This document shows positions 20,001-28,509 of a stretch of 64,000 bases of DNA, piece after piece. Below the pieces are notes generated by a model, which was not told where the DNA came from, made no database searches, and worked only from the letters and a program-made list of their open reading frames with translations. The stretch spans positions 248,001-312,000 of the forward strand of contig NZ_VIGH01000001.1 in assembly GCF_006704125.1 (NCBI RefSeq), read 5' to 3'. Both the position numbers and the translations under genes were made by a program. The stretch comes from Rhodococcus spelaei (GTDB lineage Bacteria; Actinomycetota; Actinomycetes; Mycobacteriales; Mycobacteriaceae). How positions within the stretch are numbered: the stretch's first letter is position 1; each line of letters opens with the position of its first letter.

Positions 20001-20340
20001 TCACCAGGCAGAACAGGAGTACGTAGATCGTGAGCAGCCACCAGGCGATCCGCTTGCGGCTGGCGAGCGCGGCCGCGAGCAGGGCGAGTACCAGTGCCCA
20101 CGCGAAGCTGGTGTCCGGCGCGTCGAGGTAGTAGGCGTCGAGGTACTCGCGGGGCACCCGGGTCAGGTAGCGCAGTACCGGCGACAGGCTCCACAGGAAC
20201 ACCAGGATCGAGATGATCCCGACCACGAGTCCCGCGATGTGCGGCACCTCGCTCAACCGCCCGTTCGGCGGTTTGCCGAGAGCGCGGGCCGGTGGCCGGA
20301 CGGGACCGCCCGGCGGTTGACTTGTCGTGGTCGGCATCAT
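17011..20340 (-). CDS. lysX: Bifunctional phosphatidylglycerol lysyltransferase / lysyl-tRNA synthetase LysX
   Basis: A 1109-aa fusion. Residues about 30-245 carry six or seven membrane spans. A DUF2156-type lysyl-transferase domain (about 250-590) follows, with [20 protein letters not shown] and [16 protein letters not shown]. The C-terminal half is a class II lysyl-tRNA synthetase: OB domain ([14 protein letters not shown], about 670), the motif with [11 protein letters not shown] (about 860) and motif 3 [15 protein letters not shown] near the end. It makes lysyl-tRNA and transfers lysine to phosphatidylglycerol at the inner leaflet, giving resistance to cationic peptides. Length and order match LysX of mycobacteria and rhodococci. 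It is first in a four-gene operon linked by GTGA overlaps. A separate housekeeping LysS would be expected elsewhere. Confidence 0.96.
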   Translation of the reverse strand: MMPTTTSQPPGGPVRPPARALGKPPNGRLSEVPHIAGLVVGIISILVFLWSLSPVLRYLTRVPREYLDAYYLDAPDTSFAWALVLALLAAALASRKRIAWWLLTIYVLLFCLVNVAQVAVDRDLNAVGALVVHLAVAAVLLASRPQFYTRVRRGAGWKALGVLVAGLAVGTLLGWALVELFPGTLPQHQRLLWSINRVAGVVVVGNEQFDGRTHGFVNTLLGLFGALALLAAVITLFRSQRSTNALTGHDESALRGLLARYGADDSLGYFATRRDKAVVFAPSGKAAVTYRVELGVCLASGDPIGDEEAWPHAVDAWMDLASTYGWTPAVMGASELGATAYNRAGLTVLGLGDEAILHTRDFNLGGREMRQVRQAVNRVRKHGISVRIRRHRDVPPEEMAQAITRADAWRDTETERGFSMALGRLGDPADGDCMLVEAVDEDGGVQGMLSLVPWGNTGVSLDLMRRNPMAPNGVVELMVSDLATGADKFGVTKISLNFAVFRTVFEEGARIGAGPVLRVWRSVLVFFSKWWQLEALYRSNVKYQPEWAPRYLCFSDSRVLPKVGVASAVAEGFVTLPRLRRRDVSKHTGVHEAVPAAMAATVALHEDGSAPDLPITDVTEVSGPRRPEQVRVRMDKLARLTEAGIDGYPVAYPPTHTVAAAAGSPEGTRVRIAGRLMRIRSYGGVAFAVVRDWSGDVQVLFDRADVGDRLDEFTADFDLGDLIEVSGTIGRSRKGELSLLAAEWRMNGKCLHPLPDKWKGLSDPETRVRQRYVDLAINAEARDLLVARSAVVKSLRDTLTARQYLEVETPILQQVHGGANAAPFLTHINAYHLDLYLRIAPELYLKRLCVAGMERVFEIGRVFRNEGVDFKHNPEFTILEAYEAHSDYERMMDLCRELIQAAAVAAHGREIILRPGPDGELVEVDISGTWPVKTMHGAIAEKLGVEVTPQTPVDELRRLCDKHEIPHQPGWDAGAVAQELYEHLVEDHTEFPTFYTNFPTSMSPLTRPHPTIPGVAAKWDLVAWGIELGTAYSELTDPVDQRARLTEQSLLAAGGDEEAMELDEDFLQALEHAMPPTGGLGMGVDRVVMLITGGSIRETLAFPLAKPRQ

Positions 20341-20387
20341 GTACCCAGTGTGAAGGGTTCCGCCGGGAGGTGGGGGATGATGGGCCC

Positions 20388-20609
20388 ATGCCTGCCCCCG
20401 AAGACGTGCCGATCCGCGACGAGTCCATTCGGCTCGGCCAGTTCCTGAAACTGGCCAACCTGATCGACTCCGGCGCGGAGGCGAAGGGGGTCATCGCGGA
20501 CGGACTCGTCAGTGTCAACGGCGAGCCGGAGGTGCGCCGCGGCCGGCAACTGCACGCGGGCGACGTCGTGGAGATCGGTGGCATGAGCGCCCGGGTCGCG
20601 CACGAGTAG
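20388..20609 (+). CDS. S4-domain RNA-binding protein (YbcJ-like)
   Basis: A 73-aa protein that is essentially one S4 RNA-binding domain: [20 protein letters not shown], then [25 protein letters not shown]. It resembles the small stand-alone S4 proteins of the YbcJ type, thought to bind structured or ribosomal RNA. The ATG at 20388 is chosen because GGGAGGTGGGGG lies just upstream and the domain starts soon after; a longer open frame upstream looks non-coding. It is divergent from lysX with a 47-base gap, so their promoters must lie close together. Confidence 0.85.
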   Translation: MPAPEDVPIRDESIRLGQFLKLANLIDSGAEAKGVIADGLVSVNGEPEVRRGRQLHAGDVVEIGGMSARVAHE

Positions 20610-20800
20610 CTGTCCGATTGCCCGGTTGGTTCGCCGAGTGTGCAGTTTTCGTCACGTCCTCTCGAGCGATGCCCCGGCAGGTGCACTCTCGGGGCGGTCG
20701 GGTGGACCACGCGAACAGCGCTCGCTCGGCTCTGTTCCCGGCTCGGCCGTGGTGCTTAACTGGTAGGGCTAGCCGCGTCTTTCCGAAGGGCGGGTACGCC

Positions 20801-21304
20801 ATGTGGAAGAAACAGAGTGTGCGAGTCCTGGTCGCCGTCGCCGCGGTGCTGCTGTTCGGTGCGGGCAACGCGGCTCGAGCGGCGCCCGCCGCCGACGGGT
20901 TCGGAACGCAGGCCGGTGACACTCCCGTGGCCGTCGCGAACGTCACGACGCACCAGTTCACCGTCGACATCGGCGGCGTGGTCAAGGCGATGCCGGCGTC
21001 GATGGGCAAGCCCGGCCACGAGACTCCGCTCGGCACCTTCCACGTCCTCGAGAAGTTCCGCAGCATGGTGATGGACTCGTCGACCTACGGCGTGCCCGTG
21101 GACTCTCCGGAGGGGTACCGGCTCGAGGTCGAGTACGCGGTCCGGATCACCTGGAGCGGCATCTTCGTGCACTCCGCCCCGTGGTCGGTCGACTCGCAGG
21201 GCTACGCGAACGTCAGCCACGGGTGCATCAACCTGAGCCCCGAGAACGCCCGCTGGTTCTTCGACAACGTCAACGTGGGTGACGCTGTCACCGTGGTGGA
21301 TTGA
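20801..21304 (+). CDS. Secreted L,D-transpeptidase (YkuD domain)
   Basis: A 167-aa exported enzyme from the ATG at 20801, which opens a signal peptide ([19 protein letters not shown]). The remainder is a bare YkuD catalytic domain: [13 protein letters not shown], then [12 protein letters not shown] with catalytic Cys142. L,D-transpeptidases make 3-3 cross-links in peptidoglycan or attach proteins to it. It lacks the Ig-like domains of mycobacterial LdtMt2-type enzymes and is much shorter, so it may be a specialised or accessory member. It converges on rraA with only 12 bases between stop codons and no obvious terminator. Confidence 0.9.
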   Translation: MWKKQSVRVLVAVAAVLLFGAGNAARAAPAADGFGTQAGDTPVAVANVTTHQFTVDIGGVVKAMPASMGKPGHETPLGTFHVLEKFRSMVMDSSTYGVPVDSPEGYRLEVEYAVRITWSGIFVHSAPWSVDSQGYANVSHGCINLSPENARWFFDNVNVGDAVTVVD

Positions 21305-21316
21305 GCCGAACCGGGG

Positions 21317-21796
21317 TCAGTCCTCCGCGCGGACGACGACGCCGTCGTGATCGCTGTAGACCATCTCGCCGGGGTTGAAGGTCACGCCACCGAACGAGAC
21401 CGGGACGTTCTTCTCGCCGGAGCCGGTCTGCGTGCTCTTACGGGGGTTGGTGCCCAGTGCCTTGATGCCGATGTCGAGGGTCCGCAGGATCGCCGAGTCG
21501 CGGACGGCGCCGTTGACGATCACGCCCGCCCAGCCGTTGGACACGCCCTTGCCGCCGATGATGTCGCCGACCAGCGCGGTGTGGACGCTCGCGTCGCCGT
21601 CGACGACGAGCACGCCGCCGTTGCCCGGCTCACCGAGGGTCTGCTTGACGAGCAGGTTGTCCTGGAAGCACTTGATGGTGGTGACGCGGCCGGAAAAGAC
21701 TGCGTTGCCACCGAACTGGATGAACTGAGTGTCACAGCTACGGATGTCGGGGCCGATCTCGTCGGCCAGGTCGGCGGTGGCTACCTGCTCACTCAT
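21317..21796 (-). CDS. rraA: RraA family protein (RNase E regulator / aldolase-like)
   Basis: A 159-aa full-length RraA family protein ([64 protein letters not shown]). In Escherichia coli RraA binds RNase E and slows RNA decay; related proteins act as HMG/CHA aldolases, and the fold was earlier mis-named MenG. The VNGAVRD motif with an active-site-type Arg-Asp is present, so an aldolase role is not excluded. M. tuberculosis has the orthologue in the same neighbourhood as gltB and sodA. The DUF5313-type gene lies 32 bases upstream on the same strand, so the two may be co-transcribed. Confidence 0.92.
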   Translation of the reverse strand: MSEQVATADLADEIGPDIRSCDTQFIQFGGNAVFSGRVTTIKCFQDNLLVKQTLGEPGNGGVLVVDGDASVHTALVGDIIGGKGVSNGWAGVIVNGAVRDSAILRTLDIGIKALGTNPRKSTQTGSGEKNVPVSFGGVTFNPGEMVYSDHDGVVVRAED

Positions 21797-21828
21797 GCAT
21801 GTTCCCTTCGTCTACGGACGGCAACAGC

Positions 21829-22221
21829 CTAGCCAGCCTGGCCCCGACCGTGGCGCTGCTCGTAGTCGTCGCGGGTGCGCTCGACCCGGCGCTGCGCCTT
21901 CTCGTTGAGCAGTTCCGGGTCGAGACCGTGCGCGAGCAGGCGGTGCCTGCGGTAGATGTTCATCAGCGCGATCGCGAAGTACAGCACCGGGAACAGCAGC
22001 AACGCCATCATCGCCAGCGGAATCCAGCGCTCGCCCGGGATCAGGAAGTAGAACGCCACGAACAGCGGGATCAGCGGCACCGTGAACCGCACCACATAGC
22101 GCAGCGAGGCGCCCCGGCCGACGAGGTCCTCGCGTACCCAGTCCTGCATGGAATCGGGCAGAGTCCGACCGAACAGGTAACCGAGGTACTGGCCGAAACT
22201 GGGTTTGCGCTGGTCGGGCAT
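21829..22221 (-). CDS. DUF5313-type two-helix membrane protein
   Basis: A 130-aa protein. The N-terminal FGRTLPDSMQDWVREDLVGRGA motif is typical of a small actinobacterial family of unknown function (DUF5313, assigned from memory). Two hydrophobic spans (about residues 45-63 and 69-89) are followed by a basic, helical C-terminal tail with RRVERTRDDYEQRHG. It is upstream of rraA on the same strand. Confidence 0.65.
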   Translation of the reverse strand: MPDQRKPSFGQYLGYLFGRTLPDSMQDWVREDLVGRGASLRYVVRFTVPLIPLFVAFYFLIPGERWIPLAMMALLLFPVLYFAIALMNIYRRHRLLAHGLDPELLNEKAQRRVERTRDDYEQRHGRGQAG

Positions 22222-22249
22222 GAGTACAGCGTAGGACTCCGGAGCGGCT

Positions 22250-22303
22250 TCACAGTTCGCGGCCCGAACGGCGGTTGTCGCGCGTTCGGGCCACAGACTG
22301 TGA
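22250..22303 (-). terminator. Hairpin terminator of the MerR-type gene
   Basis: A 10-bp stem GGCCCGAACG/CGTTCGGGCC (22261-22292) is nested within an outer TCACAGT/ACTGTGA pair (22250-22303), just downstream of the MerR-type gene on the minus strand. Confidence 0.65.
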
Positions 22304-22315
22304 GAGAAATCCGGA

Positions 22316-23101
22316 CTACCCGTGGCGCGCGGCGTTCGCGACGATCGCGTCGTGCAGGTACTGCGCCAGCCCGGCCGCGACGTCGTCGTAGTGCCGACGG
22401 AACCGCTCGTCGGCGACGTACATCTGCGCGAGGTTCACCTGCATGTCGTAACCACAGTCGTAGTGCCTGCGGATGCTCTCGAGGTGACGGTCGGCCAGCG
22501 CCGCCGCCCGGTCCGAGTCCGCGGCCGCACCCTCGGCCAACGCTGCCGCGAAGTCCGCCTCGAGGGCGTCCGTCTCGGCCTTGATCTGTTGCCAGTCGTC
22601 CTTGGTCCACTTGGCCGACCGGGCCTGCGACTGCTTCCAGGCGTCGGTGTCGCCCCAGCGCTGCTCGGCCTCGGCGGCGTACTCCTCGCCGGGCCAGTTG
22701 TCGCCGAAGATCTCGCGCTGCTCTGCTGGGGTCAGCTGGATACCCATCTGTTTCGCCTCCATCATCTTCTCCACGGCCGCGGCCATCCGATGCAAGCGAT
22801 CGATCCGCTGCTCCAACAGCTCGCGCTGTCGCCGCAGGTGCGCCAGGGCGTCCACGGACGGATCGTCGAGGAGGGTCGCGATCTCCTCGAGGGGGAAGCC
22901 GAGCTCCCGGTAGGTCAGCACCTGGTGCAGGCGTTCGACGTCGGCAGCCGAGTAGCTGCGATAGCCGGACGGCGTGCGACCCGACGGCGCGACCAACCCG
23001 ATCTCGTCGTAGTGGTGCAACGTCCGCACGCTCACCCCGACCAGCCGGGCGACCTCGCCGACGGTCAGCCGGGACTCCCTGTTCTCGCTCACACCGGTCA
23101 C
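22316..23101 (-). CDS. MerR-family regulator with TipAS ligand domain (TipAL-like)
   Basis: A 261-aa regulator. Residues about 10-80 are a MerR winged helix-turn-helix (LTVGEVARLVGVSVRTLHHYDEIGL, then GYRSYSAADVERL). A coiled-coil linker (LRRQRELLEQRIDRLHRMAAAVEKMME) leads to a TipAS domain from about residue 125 (PAEQREIFGDNWPGEEYA, ending FRRHYDDVAAGLAQYLHDAI). TipAS domains bind thiopeptides or other bulky drugs and activate efflux or sequestration. The globin-like C-terminus has a single cysteine (in RRHYDCGYD), as in TipA where it can trap thiopeptides. No efflux gene lies next to it, so it probably regulates itself or distant genes. Confidence 0.9.
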   Translation of the reverse strand: MTGVSENRESRLTVGEVARLVGVSVRTLHHYDEIGLVAPSGRTPSGYRSYSAADVERLHQVLTYRELGFPLEEIATLLDDPSVDALAHLRRQRELLEQRIDRLHRMAAAVEKMMEAKQMGIQLTPAEQREIFGDNWPGEEYAAEAEQRWGDTDAWKQSQARSAKWTKDDWQQIKAETDALEADFAAALAEGAAADSDRAAALADRHLESIRRHYDCGYDMQVNLAQMYVADERFRRHYDDVAAGLAQYLHDAIVANAARHG

Positions 23102-23202
23102 CGTGCAGCCTCCCGTCGCGTGAGGGTCAAGCCCGGATCCAGTGTGCCGCTCGCACCGGGTCCGCCGGCCGTCAGCGGGCCCGGCGGGTCCATTTCCTCC
23201 GC

Positions 23203-24690
23203 CTACGTCCCGCTGCGGGACTGTCGCCGCTGCCTGGCGTTGGCCAGCCCGACCGCCGCTCGAAGGACCTGCGGCGCCCGCCGGGCGGTGCGGATGATCG
23301 CCCGGTCGACCAGGGTGGGGCGCGGCGCCTCAGCAGGTGTCGCCGGGTGTTCGACCGTGTCGAGGGCGTAGATCCGCCAGCGACCCGGGACGCCCTTGAG
23401 GGTGTGTTCGCCGCGGTCGTCGAACCTCAGTCCGGATCCGACGACGAGGTCGCGGGCCGTCCGTGACACCAGAACCTCACCGGGACCGGCGGTCGCGCAG
23501 ATGCGGGCCCCGATGTGCACGGTCATTCCGGTGAGGTCGGGCCCGGCGCGCTGTACCTGACCGGTATGCACCCCCGCACGGACCTCGATGCCGAGACCGT
23601 GCGCCTGCTCGCAGATCCGTCGCGCACAGCGGACTGCCGCCGCCGGGGACTCGAACACGCTGAAAGTGCCGTCTCCCGCGACGTTGACGAGTTGCCCGCC
23701 GGCTTCTTCGACGCAGGACCGCACCTGGCGTTCGTGGGCCGCGCGCAGGTCCCGGTAGGCGACGTCGCCGATCCGGGCCAGTGCCTCCGTGGACGCCACC
23801 ACGTCCGTGAACAGCACGGAGGCGAGGAAACGGTCGGCATCGGGTGCGCGGTGCACGCCGGTCGCCACCTCCTCGACGTGATCGACGATCGGAAGCCATG
23901 CCTCGCCGAGCGAGGCCCCCGGCGGGGCGGGCGCGAGCACGTGGAAGCTGCCGTGCGGGATCTGCTCGGCGACCCAGCGCGCGGCGCCCCGCGAGACGGG
24001 ACTGGCCGGGACGAGCAGCGCGCGTGCGGGGCACTGAATCAGGGGCAGCGCGTGCGAATAGTCAAGTCGGAACATCCATTCCAGGTGGGCCTGTGCGGTA
24101 GTCGGTGTGGCCGAGCAGCGTTCGAGCATGCCCATCAACCGCCTGTTGAAGGTCGAATCCACGGCCGGGTCCCACATCCGAGCGCTCCCTCCGGAACCCC
24201 AGTGCGCGGCCGCCGAGCGCCAGCCGCGGACGAAGGCATCGACGTCGGTGGGATCCCAGCCGTGCGGGTGGTGGCGGCCCCCGATCAGGCGCTCCGCGGT
24301 CGGCTGGACGAGGACGAGCCCGGCCACCCGCTCGGGCGCCCGGGCGGCGAGTAGCGCCAGTGCCCCGCAGGTGCTGGCGACCCCGACCATGGTGGCCCGG
24401 CGCATCCCGATCTCGTCCATCACGGCCAGGACGTCGTCGGCCTGCTCGTCGAGGGTCGGCGCGCGCTCGACCGGGTCGGACAGTCCGAAACCGCGACGCT
24501 GGAAGAAGACGCTGCGGGCGAACGTGCCGCCGCGCTCCATCAGGTAGTGGATCTGCGGGTCGGTCCACATCAGGTCGAGATGCAAGTTGATCTCGAAGAA
24601 GTACACCACCTCGGCCTCGCCCCGGCCCACGACCTGGTAGGCGAGCGCGTGACCGTCGCGCTCGACGTACCTGGTCCCCGGCGGGTCCAT
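23203..24690 (-). CDS. Alpha/beta hydrolase-adenylate/guanylate cyclase fusion protein
   Basis: A 495-aa two-domain protein. Residues 1-270 are an alpha/beta hydrolase fold (VFFQRRGFGLSDPVERAPTLDEQADDV is typical), but the expected G-x-S-x-G elbow reads GVASTCGAL, so the nucleophile site is degenerate and hydrolase activity doubtful. Residues about 285-460 are a class III cyclase: metal Asp in LFTDVVASTEAL, second Asp in VNVAGDGTFSVF, and the transition-state Arg in VHIGARICATAGPGEVLVS. This layout is common in mycobacteria and rhodococci and is thought to couple ligand sensing to cAMP or cGMP production. The C-terminus ends in a basic tail. Confidence 0.88.
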   Translation of the reverse strand: MDPPGTRYVERDGHALAYQVVGRGEAEVVYFFEINLHLDLMWTDPQIHYLMERGGTFARSVFFQRRGFGLSDPVERAPTLDEQADDVLAVMDEIGMRRATMVGVASTCGALALLAARAPERVAGLVLVQPTAERLIGGRHHPHGWDPTDVDAFVRGWRSAAAHWGSGGSARMWDPAVDSTFNRRLMGMLERCSATPTTAQAHLEWMFRLDYSHALPLIQCPARALLVPASPVSRGAARWVAEQIPHGSFHVLAPAPPGASLGEAWLPIVDHVEEVATGVHRAPDADRFLASVLFTDVVASTEALARIGDVAYRDLRAAHERQVRSCVEEAGGQLVNVAGDGTFSVFESPAAAVRCARRICEQAHGLGIEVRAGVHTGQVQRAGPDLTGMTVHIGARICATAGPGEVLVSRTARDLVVGSGLRFDDRGEHTLKGVPGRWRIYALDTVEHPATPAEAPRPTLVDRAIIRTARRAPQVLRAAVGLANARQRRQSRSGT

Positions 24691-24699
24691 TCCCCCAGG

Positions 24700-26229
24700 C
24701 TAGTCGCCCCGCCGGCCGGCGGGCCGTCGGAGCGGCGCACCTACGCGGAACTCGAGCGGCGGTCGAACCGGCTCGCGCACCACCTGCAGTCGGTCGGGGT
24801 GCGGCCCGGGCAGCACGTCGGTGTGCACATGCGCAACTGCATCGAGTACGTCGAGTGCCTGCTCGCCTGAATGAAGATCCGGGCCGTCCCGATCAACGTC
24901 AACTACCGGTACACGGACGCCGAACTTGTCTACCTGTACAACAATTCGGAGATGGTCGCGCTCGTCGTCGAGGACGAGTACCTGCTGACCGCGACCGCCG
25001 CGCTGCCGCAGTGCCCCGGTGTGCGGCACCTGGTGGTGGTCGGCGGCGAGCAGTCGGGTGGTGATGTCGTCGGCTACGAGTCGGCACTGGCGGCACAGCC
25101 CGACACCCGGGACTTCGCGCCACGCAGCCCCGACGACCATTTCGTCATCTACACCGGCGGCACCACCGGGATGCCGAAGGGTGTGGTGTGGCGACACGAG
25201 GACTTCTACTACGCCGCGCTGTCCGGGGCGAACCTCAGCGGTCCGCCCCGGACGAGTCTCGACGAGGTGGTCAGCGCGGCCGTTGCCAACGCCAATCCGA
25301 CTGTCCTGCTGCTGATTCCGCCGCTGATGCACGGCGCGGCCATCTACTCGCTGCTGACCGCGTTCCTGATGGGCGCCCCTCGTGTGCTGATCCGTGCCTT
25401 CGACCCGGTGGAGTGCCTGCGACTGATCGAGGCCGAGCACATCACCGGGATCACCGTGGTCGGGGACGCCATCGCCCGCCCCATCGCCGACGCGATCGTC
25501 GCGCACCGCGGCGAGTACGACCTGAGCTCGCTGACGTTGATCGGCTCCGGCGGTGCCCTGTTCTCGCCGCAACTCAAAGACGAACTGCGCGAACTGATTC
25601 CGGGACTCGTCATCAAGGACGCCTTCGGCGCCTCGGAGTCCGGAAACGACGGCGTGGTCGAGTTCGGCGCCGACGGGACCAAGCGGATCCGGTCCAACCC
25701 GAACATGATGCTCGTCGACGAGCGCGGCATCGCGTTGCCGGCGGGGTCCGGTGAGGCCGGGTACATCGCCCGTCGCGGGCACGTCCCCGTGGCCTACTAC
25801 AACGACCCCGAGAAGACCGCCGCGACGTTCCGGGTGGTCGACGGGGTGCGGCTCGCCGTGCTCGGGGACCTGGGCCGGATGGAGGCCGACGGCACGATCG
25901 TGCTGCTCGGCCGCGGGTCGATGTGCATCAACACCGGCGGCGAGAAGGTGTTCCCTGAGGAGGTCGAGCAGGCGCTCAAGACGCATCCGGCCGTGCTCGA
26001 CGCGCTGGTGGCCGGGGCGCCCGACGCCCGCTTCGGCGAGAGGGTCGCGGCGATCGTGCAGCTGCGCGAGGACGTCGGCGCCGACCCGGACGAGATCGCC
26101 GAGCACTGCCGCGCCCACGTCGCCGGGTACAAGATCCCGCGGTCGGTCGTGGTCGTGCCCTCGATCCGGCGCTCGCCGAGCGGCAAGGCCGACTACCGGT
26201 GGGCCAAGGAGATGGTCGCGCAGACGTAG
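24700..26229 (+). pseudogene. Broken acyl-CoA synthetase (AMP-binding, FadD-like)
   Basis: The frame is homologous to FadD-type acyl-CoA ligases but damaged twice. First, the N-terminal 30-40 residues are missing: similarity starts near ERRTYAELERRSNRLAHH (about 24733), directly against the start of the divergent cyclase gene, with no suitable start codon. Second, an in-frame TGA at 24868-24870 interrupts VECLLA-stop-MKIRAVPINVNYRY, where homologues read through with a Cys or Gly codon. Downstream the enzyme looks intact: YTGGTTGMPKGVVW (P-loop), FGASESGND, LGDLGRMEADG, and catalytic Lys in SPSGKADYRW. A 452-aa product could begin at the ATG at 24871, but it would lack part of the large domain. 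A hairpin terminator follows. Confidence 0.75.
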
Positions 26230-26246
26230 GAGGAACCCCGGCGTTG

Positions 26247-26301
26247 TTTCCCGAATGGCCCATCCGGTCGGTCCAAGTGACTGGATGGGCCATTCGGGAA
26301 A
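26247..26301 (+). terminator. Long hairpin after the acyl-CoA synthetase relic
   Basis: A perfect 19-bp stem (arm TTTCCCGAATGGCCCATCC) with a 17-base loop, 17 bases after the stop codon. Confidence 0.75.
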
Positions 26302-26366
26302 GTGGTGCGGGGTAGTCGGACACCCCTGTGACGGCGGACACCAACGCGGTAGGTTGTCTGTAACCG

Positions 26367-26395
26367 CAAAAACTACTAACCAGTAGGGGTAAGAA
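26367..26395 (+). promoter_or_regulatory. Small inverted repeat upstream of gabD2
   Basis: CTACTAACCAGTAG (5-bp arms) lies immediately before the Shine-Dalgarno AGGGG and could be a TetR-type operator or part of a promoter. By-eye observation only. Confidence 0.3.
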
Positions 26396-27949
26396 ATGCC
26401 TGCTCCGTCCGCCGCGACCTTCGCACGGCTCGCCGAACTGATCGCCATTCCCGACGCGGCGAACCGGCCGACGCGCCCGGTCGTCGAGGCCTTCACCGGC
26501 CGGGAGCTGGCCACCGTCCCCGTCGGCACCGCCGACGACGCGAAGGCCGCCATCGAACGGGCCCGCGTCGCCCAGCGGGAGTGGGCCCGCCGTTCGCCTG
26601 CCGACCGCGCCCGCATCTTCCACCGCTACCGCGACCTGGTGCTCGAGAACCGCGACGCCCTGATGGACATGGCGCAGGCCGAGACCGGCAAGTCCCGGTC
26701 CTCGGCACTCGAGGAGGTGCTCGACATCTCGATGACCGCCCGGTACTACGCCCGCCTCGCCCCGAAGGCACTCAAGCCCCAGCGCGTGCAGGGCATGCTC
26801 CCGGGCCTGACCAAGACCGTCGTCCGGCATCACCCGAAGGGCGTCGTCGGCGTCATCTCGCCGTGGAACTACCCGATGACCCTCGCCGTCTCCGACGCCA
26901 TCGCCGCGCTGCTCGCCGGCAACGCCGTCGTGATCAAGCCGGACAGTCAGACGCCCTACTGCGCGCTGGCCTGCGTCGAGCTCCTGTACCAGGCGGGACT
27001 GCCGCGTGACCTGTTCGCCGTCGTCCCCGGCCAGGGCTCGGTCGTCGGCACCGCCATCGTGGAGAACACCGAGTACCTGATGTTCACCGGTTCCACCGCG
27101 ACCGGGCAGCTGCTCGCCGAGCAGGCCGGCCGTCGCCTGATCGGTTTCTCCGCCGAACTCGGCGGCAAGAACCCGATGATCGTGACCAAGGGCGCGAACC
27201 TGCGCGAGGTCGCCGACGCCGCCGTGCGCGCCTGCTTCTCGAACTCCGGTCAACTGTGCATCTCCATCGAGCGCATCTACGTCGAGCAGCCCGTCGCCGA
27301 CGAGTTCACCCGGCTGTTCGGTGACCGGGTCAAGAAGATCACCCTCGCACCGGGCTACGAGTTCGGCGTCGAGATGGGCTCCCTGGTGTCCGAGGCACAG
27401 GTCAAGACCGTCTCCGGGCACGTCGACGACGCGGTCGTCAAGGGTGCGACGGTGGTCGCGGGCGGCAAGGCCCGTCCCGACCTCGGCCCGCTGTTCTACG
27501 AGCCGACCGTGCTCACCGGCGTCACCGACGAGATGGAGTGCGCCCGCAACGAGACGTTCGGTCCGCTGGTCTCGATCTACCCGGTCGCCGACGTGGACGA
27601 GGCGATCCGCCGCGCCAACGACACCGAGTACGGCCTCAATGCCAGCGTCTGGGCAGGCAGCAAGGCCGAGGGCGAGGCCATCGCCGCGCAGGTCCGCGCC
27701 GGCACCGTCAACGTCGACGAGGGCTACGGCCCGGCCTGGGGCAGTACCGCCGCCCCGATGGGCGGCATGGGTGTCTCGGGTGTCGGTCGCCGTCACGGAC
27801 CCGGCGGTCTGACGAAGTACACCGAGTCGCAGACGGTCGCGACGACCCGCATCCTCAATCTCGGTGGGCCCAAGGGACTTCCGCCCAAGATCTGGGCGAA
27901 GGTGCTGGCGCCGTTCATCAAGACCATGCAGTACCTGCCCGGCCGGTAG
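26396..27949 (+). CDS. gabD2: Succinate-semialdehyde dehydrogenase (NADP-type)
   Basis: A 517-aa aldehyde dehydrogenase that matches GabD2 of mycobacteria in length and sequence. It oxidises succinic semialdehyde to succinate in GABA breakdown and the variant TCA route. Signatures: substrate/cofactor region GVVGVISPWNYPM (about 155), FTGSTATGQ, general-base Glu in SAELGGKNPMI (about 255), catalytic Cys288 in NSGQLCISIER, and NETFGPL. The ATG at 26396 follows AGGGGTAAG. It has its own upstream gap and a terminator on each side, so it is monocistronic. Confidence 0.93.
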   Translation: MPAPSAATFARLAELIAIPDAANRPTRPVVEAFTGRELATVPVGTADDAKAAIERARVAQREWARRSPADRARIFHRYRDLVLENRDALMDMAQAETGKSRSSALEEVLDISMTARYYARLAPKALKPQRVQGMLPGLTKTVVRHHPKGVVGVISPWNYPMTLAVSDAIAALLAGNAVVIKPDSQTPYCALACVELLYQAGLPRDLFAVVPGQGSVVGTAIVENTEYLMFTGSTATGQLLAEQAGRRLIGFSAELGGKNPMIVTKGANLREVADAAVRACFSNSGQLCISIERIYVEQPVADEFTRLFGDRVKKITLAPGYEFGVEMGSLVSEAQVKTVSGHVDDAVVKGATVVAGGKARPDLGPLFYEPTVLTGVTDEMECARNETFGPLVSIYPVADVDEAIRRANDTEYGLNASVWAGSKAEGEAIAAQVRAGTVNVDEGYGPAWGSTAAPMGGMGVSGVGRRHGPGGLTKYTESQTVATTRILNLGGPKGLPPKIWAKVLAPFIKTMQYLPGR

Positions 27950-27965
27950 TCCGCGCCCGCGGCGC

Positions 27966-28009
27966 CTGTGCGCGCCGTTCACCCCAGGTGGGGTAAACGG
28001 CGCGCACAG
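27966..28009. terminator. Bidirectional hairpin terminator (repeat family 1)
   Basis: A 20-bp stem with one mismatch (CTGTGCGCGCCGTTCACCCC and its complement) and a 4-base loop, between convergent gabD2 and the MmcQ/YjbR gene. It is one of three related hairpins in the window (see also 28456-28495 and 43355-43394). Confidence 0.75.
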
Positions 28010-28068
28010 TCGGCAGGCAGTCGTCGCGAGCGAATCGCAATGCGGGCTACGAAGGGCCGGAACAGGTC

Positions 28069-28428
28069 TCAGCGGCTGTCGCGCTCCCGGTCGTACGCCG
28101 CGACCACCCGCTTCGGCGCGGTCAGCCGCCAGGCCTCCTCGACGAGCTCGGCCAGCAGGTCCGGCTCCACCAGATCCAGGACCACGTCGACCCAGCCCCA
28201 CCGTCCGAAGAACGGTGCGACCAGGAACACGTCAGGGTTCTCGTCGATGAGCGCGGCCTGGTCGTCGCGGGTGGCTTTCAGACACACCGTCGGCGCGCCG
28301 TGGCCGACGAGCCCGAACATCTTGTTGCGCACCCGGAACGTCGGCTGGTCGCCCCAGTTCGCGACCACCACCTCCTCGGCCTCGGGCAGGGCCAACATCA
28401 GTTCGCGCACGAACTTCTCGGAGGGCAT
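28069..28428 (-). CDS. MmcQ/YjbR family protein
   Basis: A 119-aa protein of the MmcQ/YjbR superfamily (double-wing fold, possibly DNA-binding). Recognisable parts are LALPEAEEVVVANWGDQPTFRVRNKMFGL, the VCLKAT strand, and the C-terminal LVEEAWRLTAPKRVVAAYD. The molecular role is unknown. It lies after the copper genes on the same strand but is separated from them by a strong hairpin, so it is probably transcribed on its own. Confidence 0.8.
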   Translation of the reverse strand: MPSEKFVRELMLALPEAEEVVVANWGDQPTFRVRNKMFGLVGHGAPTVCLKATRDDQAALIDENPDVFLVAPFFGRWGWVDVVLDLVEPDLLAELVEEAWRLTAPKRVVAAYDRERDSR

Positions 28429-28455
28429 GGTTCCTTTCTATCGGCTGCGCCGACC

Positions 28456-28495
28456 GTGCGCGCGAATTACCCCAATCGGGGTGAACGGCGCGCAC
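28456..28495 (-). terminator. Hairpin terminator of the copper operon (repeat family 1)
   Basis: An imperfect 18-bp stem (GTGCGCGCGAATTACCCC with GGGGTGAACGGCGCGCAC) and a 4-base loop, 14 bases past the copD stop codon. Confidence 0.7.
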
Positions 28496-28509
28496 GGGCG
28501 GCGGAGCCG

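Noticed and set aside
20610-20800. Possible tRNA or small RNA in the gap before the L,D-transpeptidase gene
   Set aside because: No cloverleaf or T-loop consensus could be formed; nothing distinct is seen.
24868-24870. TGA in the acyl-CoA synthetase as a selenocysteine or programmed read-through codon
   Set aside because: The family has no selenoprotein members known to me, the position is not catalytic, no stem-loop typical of a SECIS was seen after it, and the N-terminus is missing as well.
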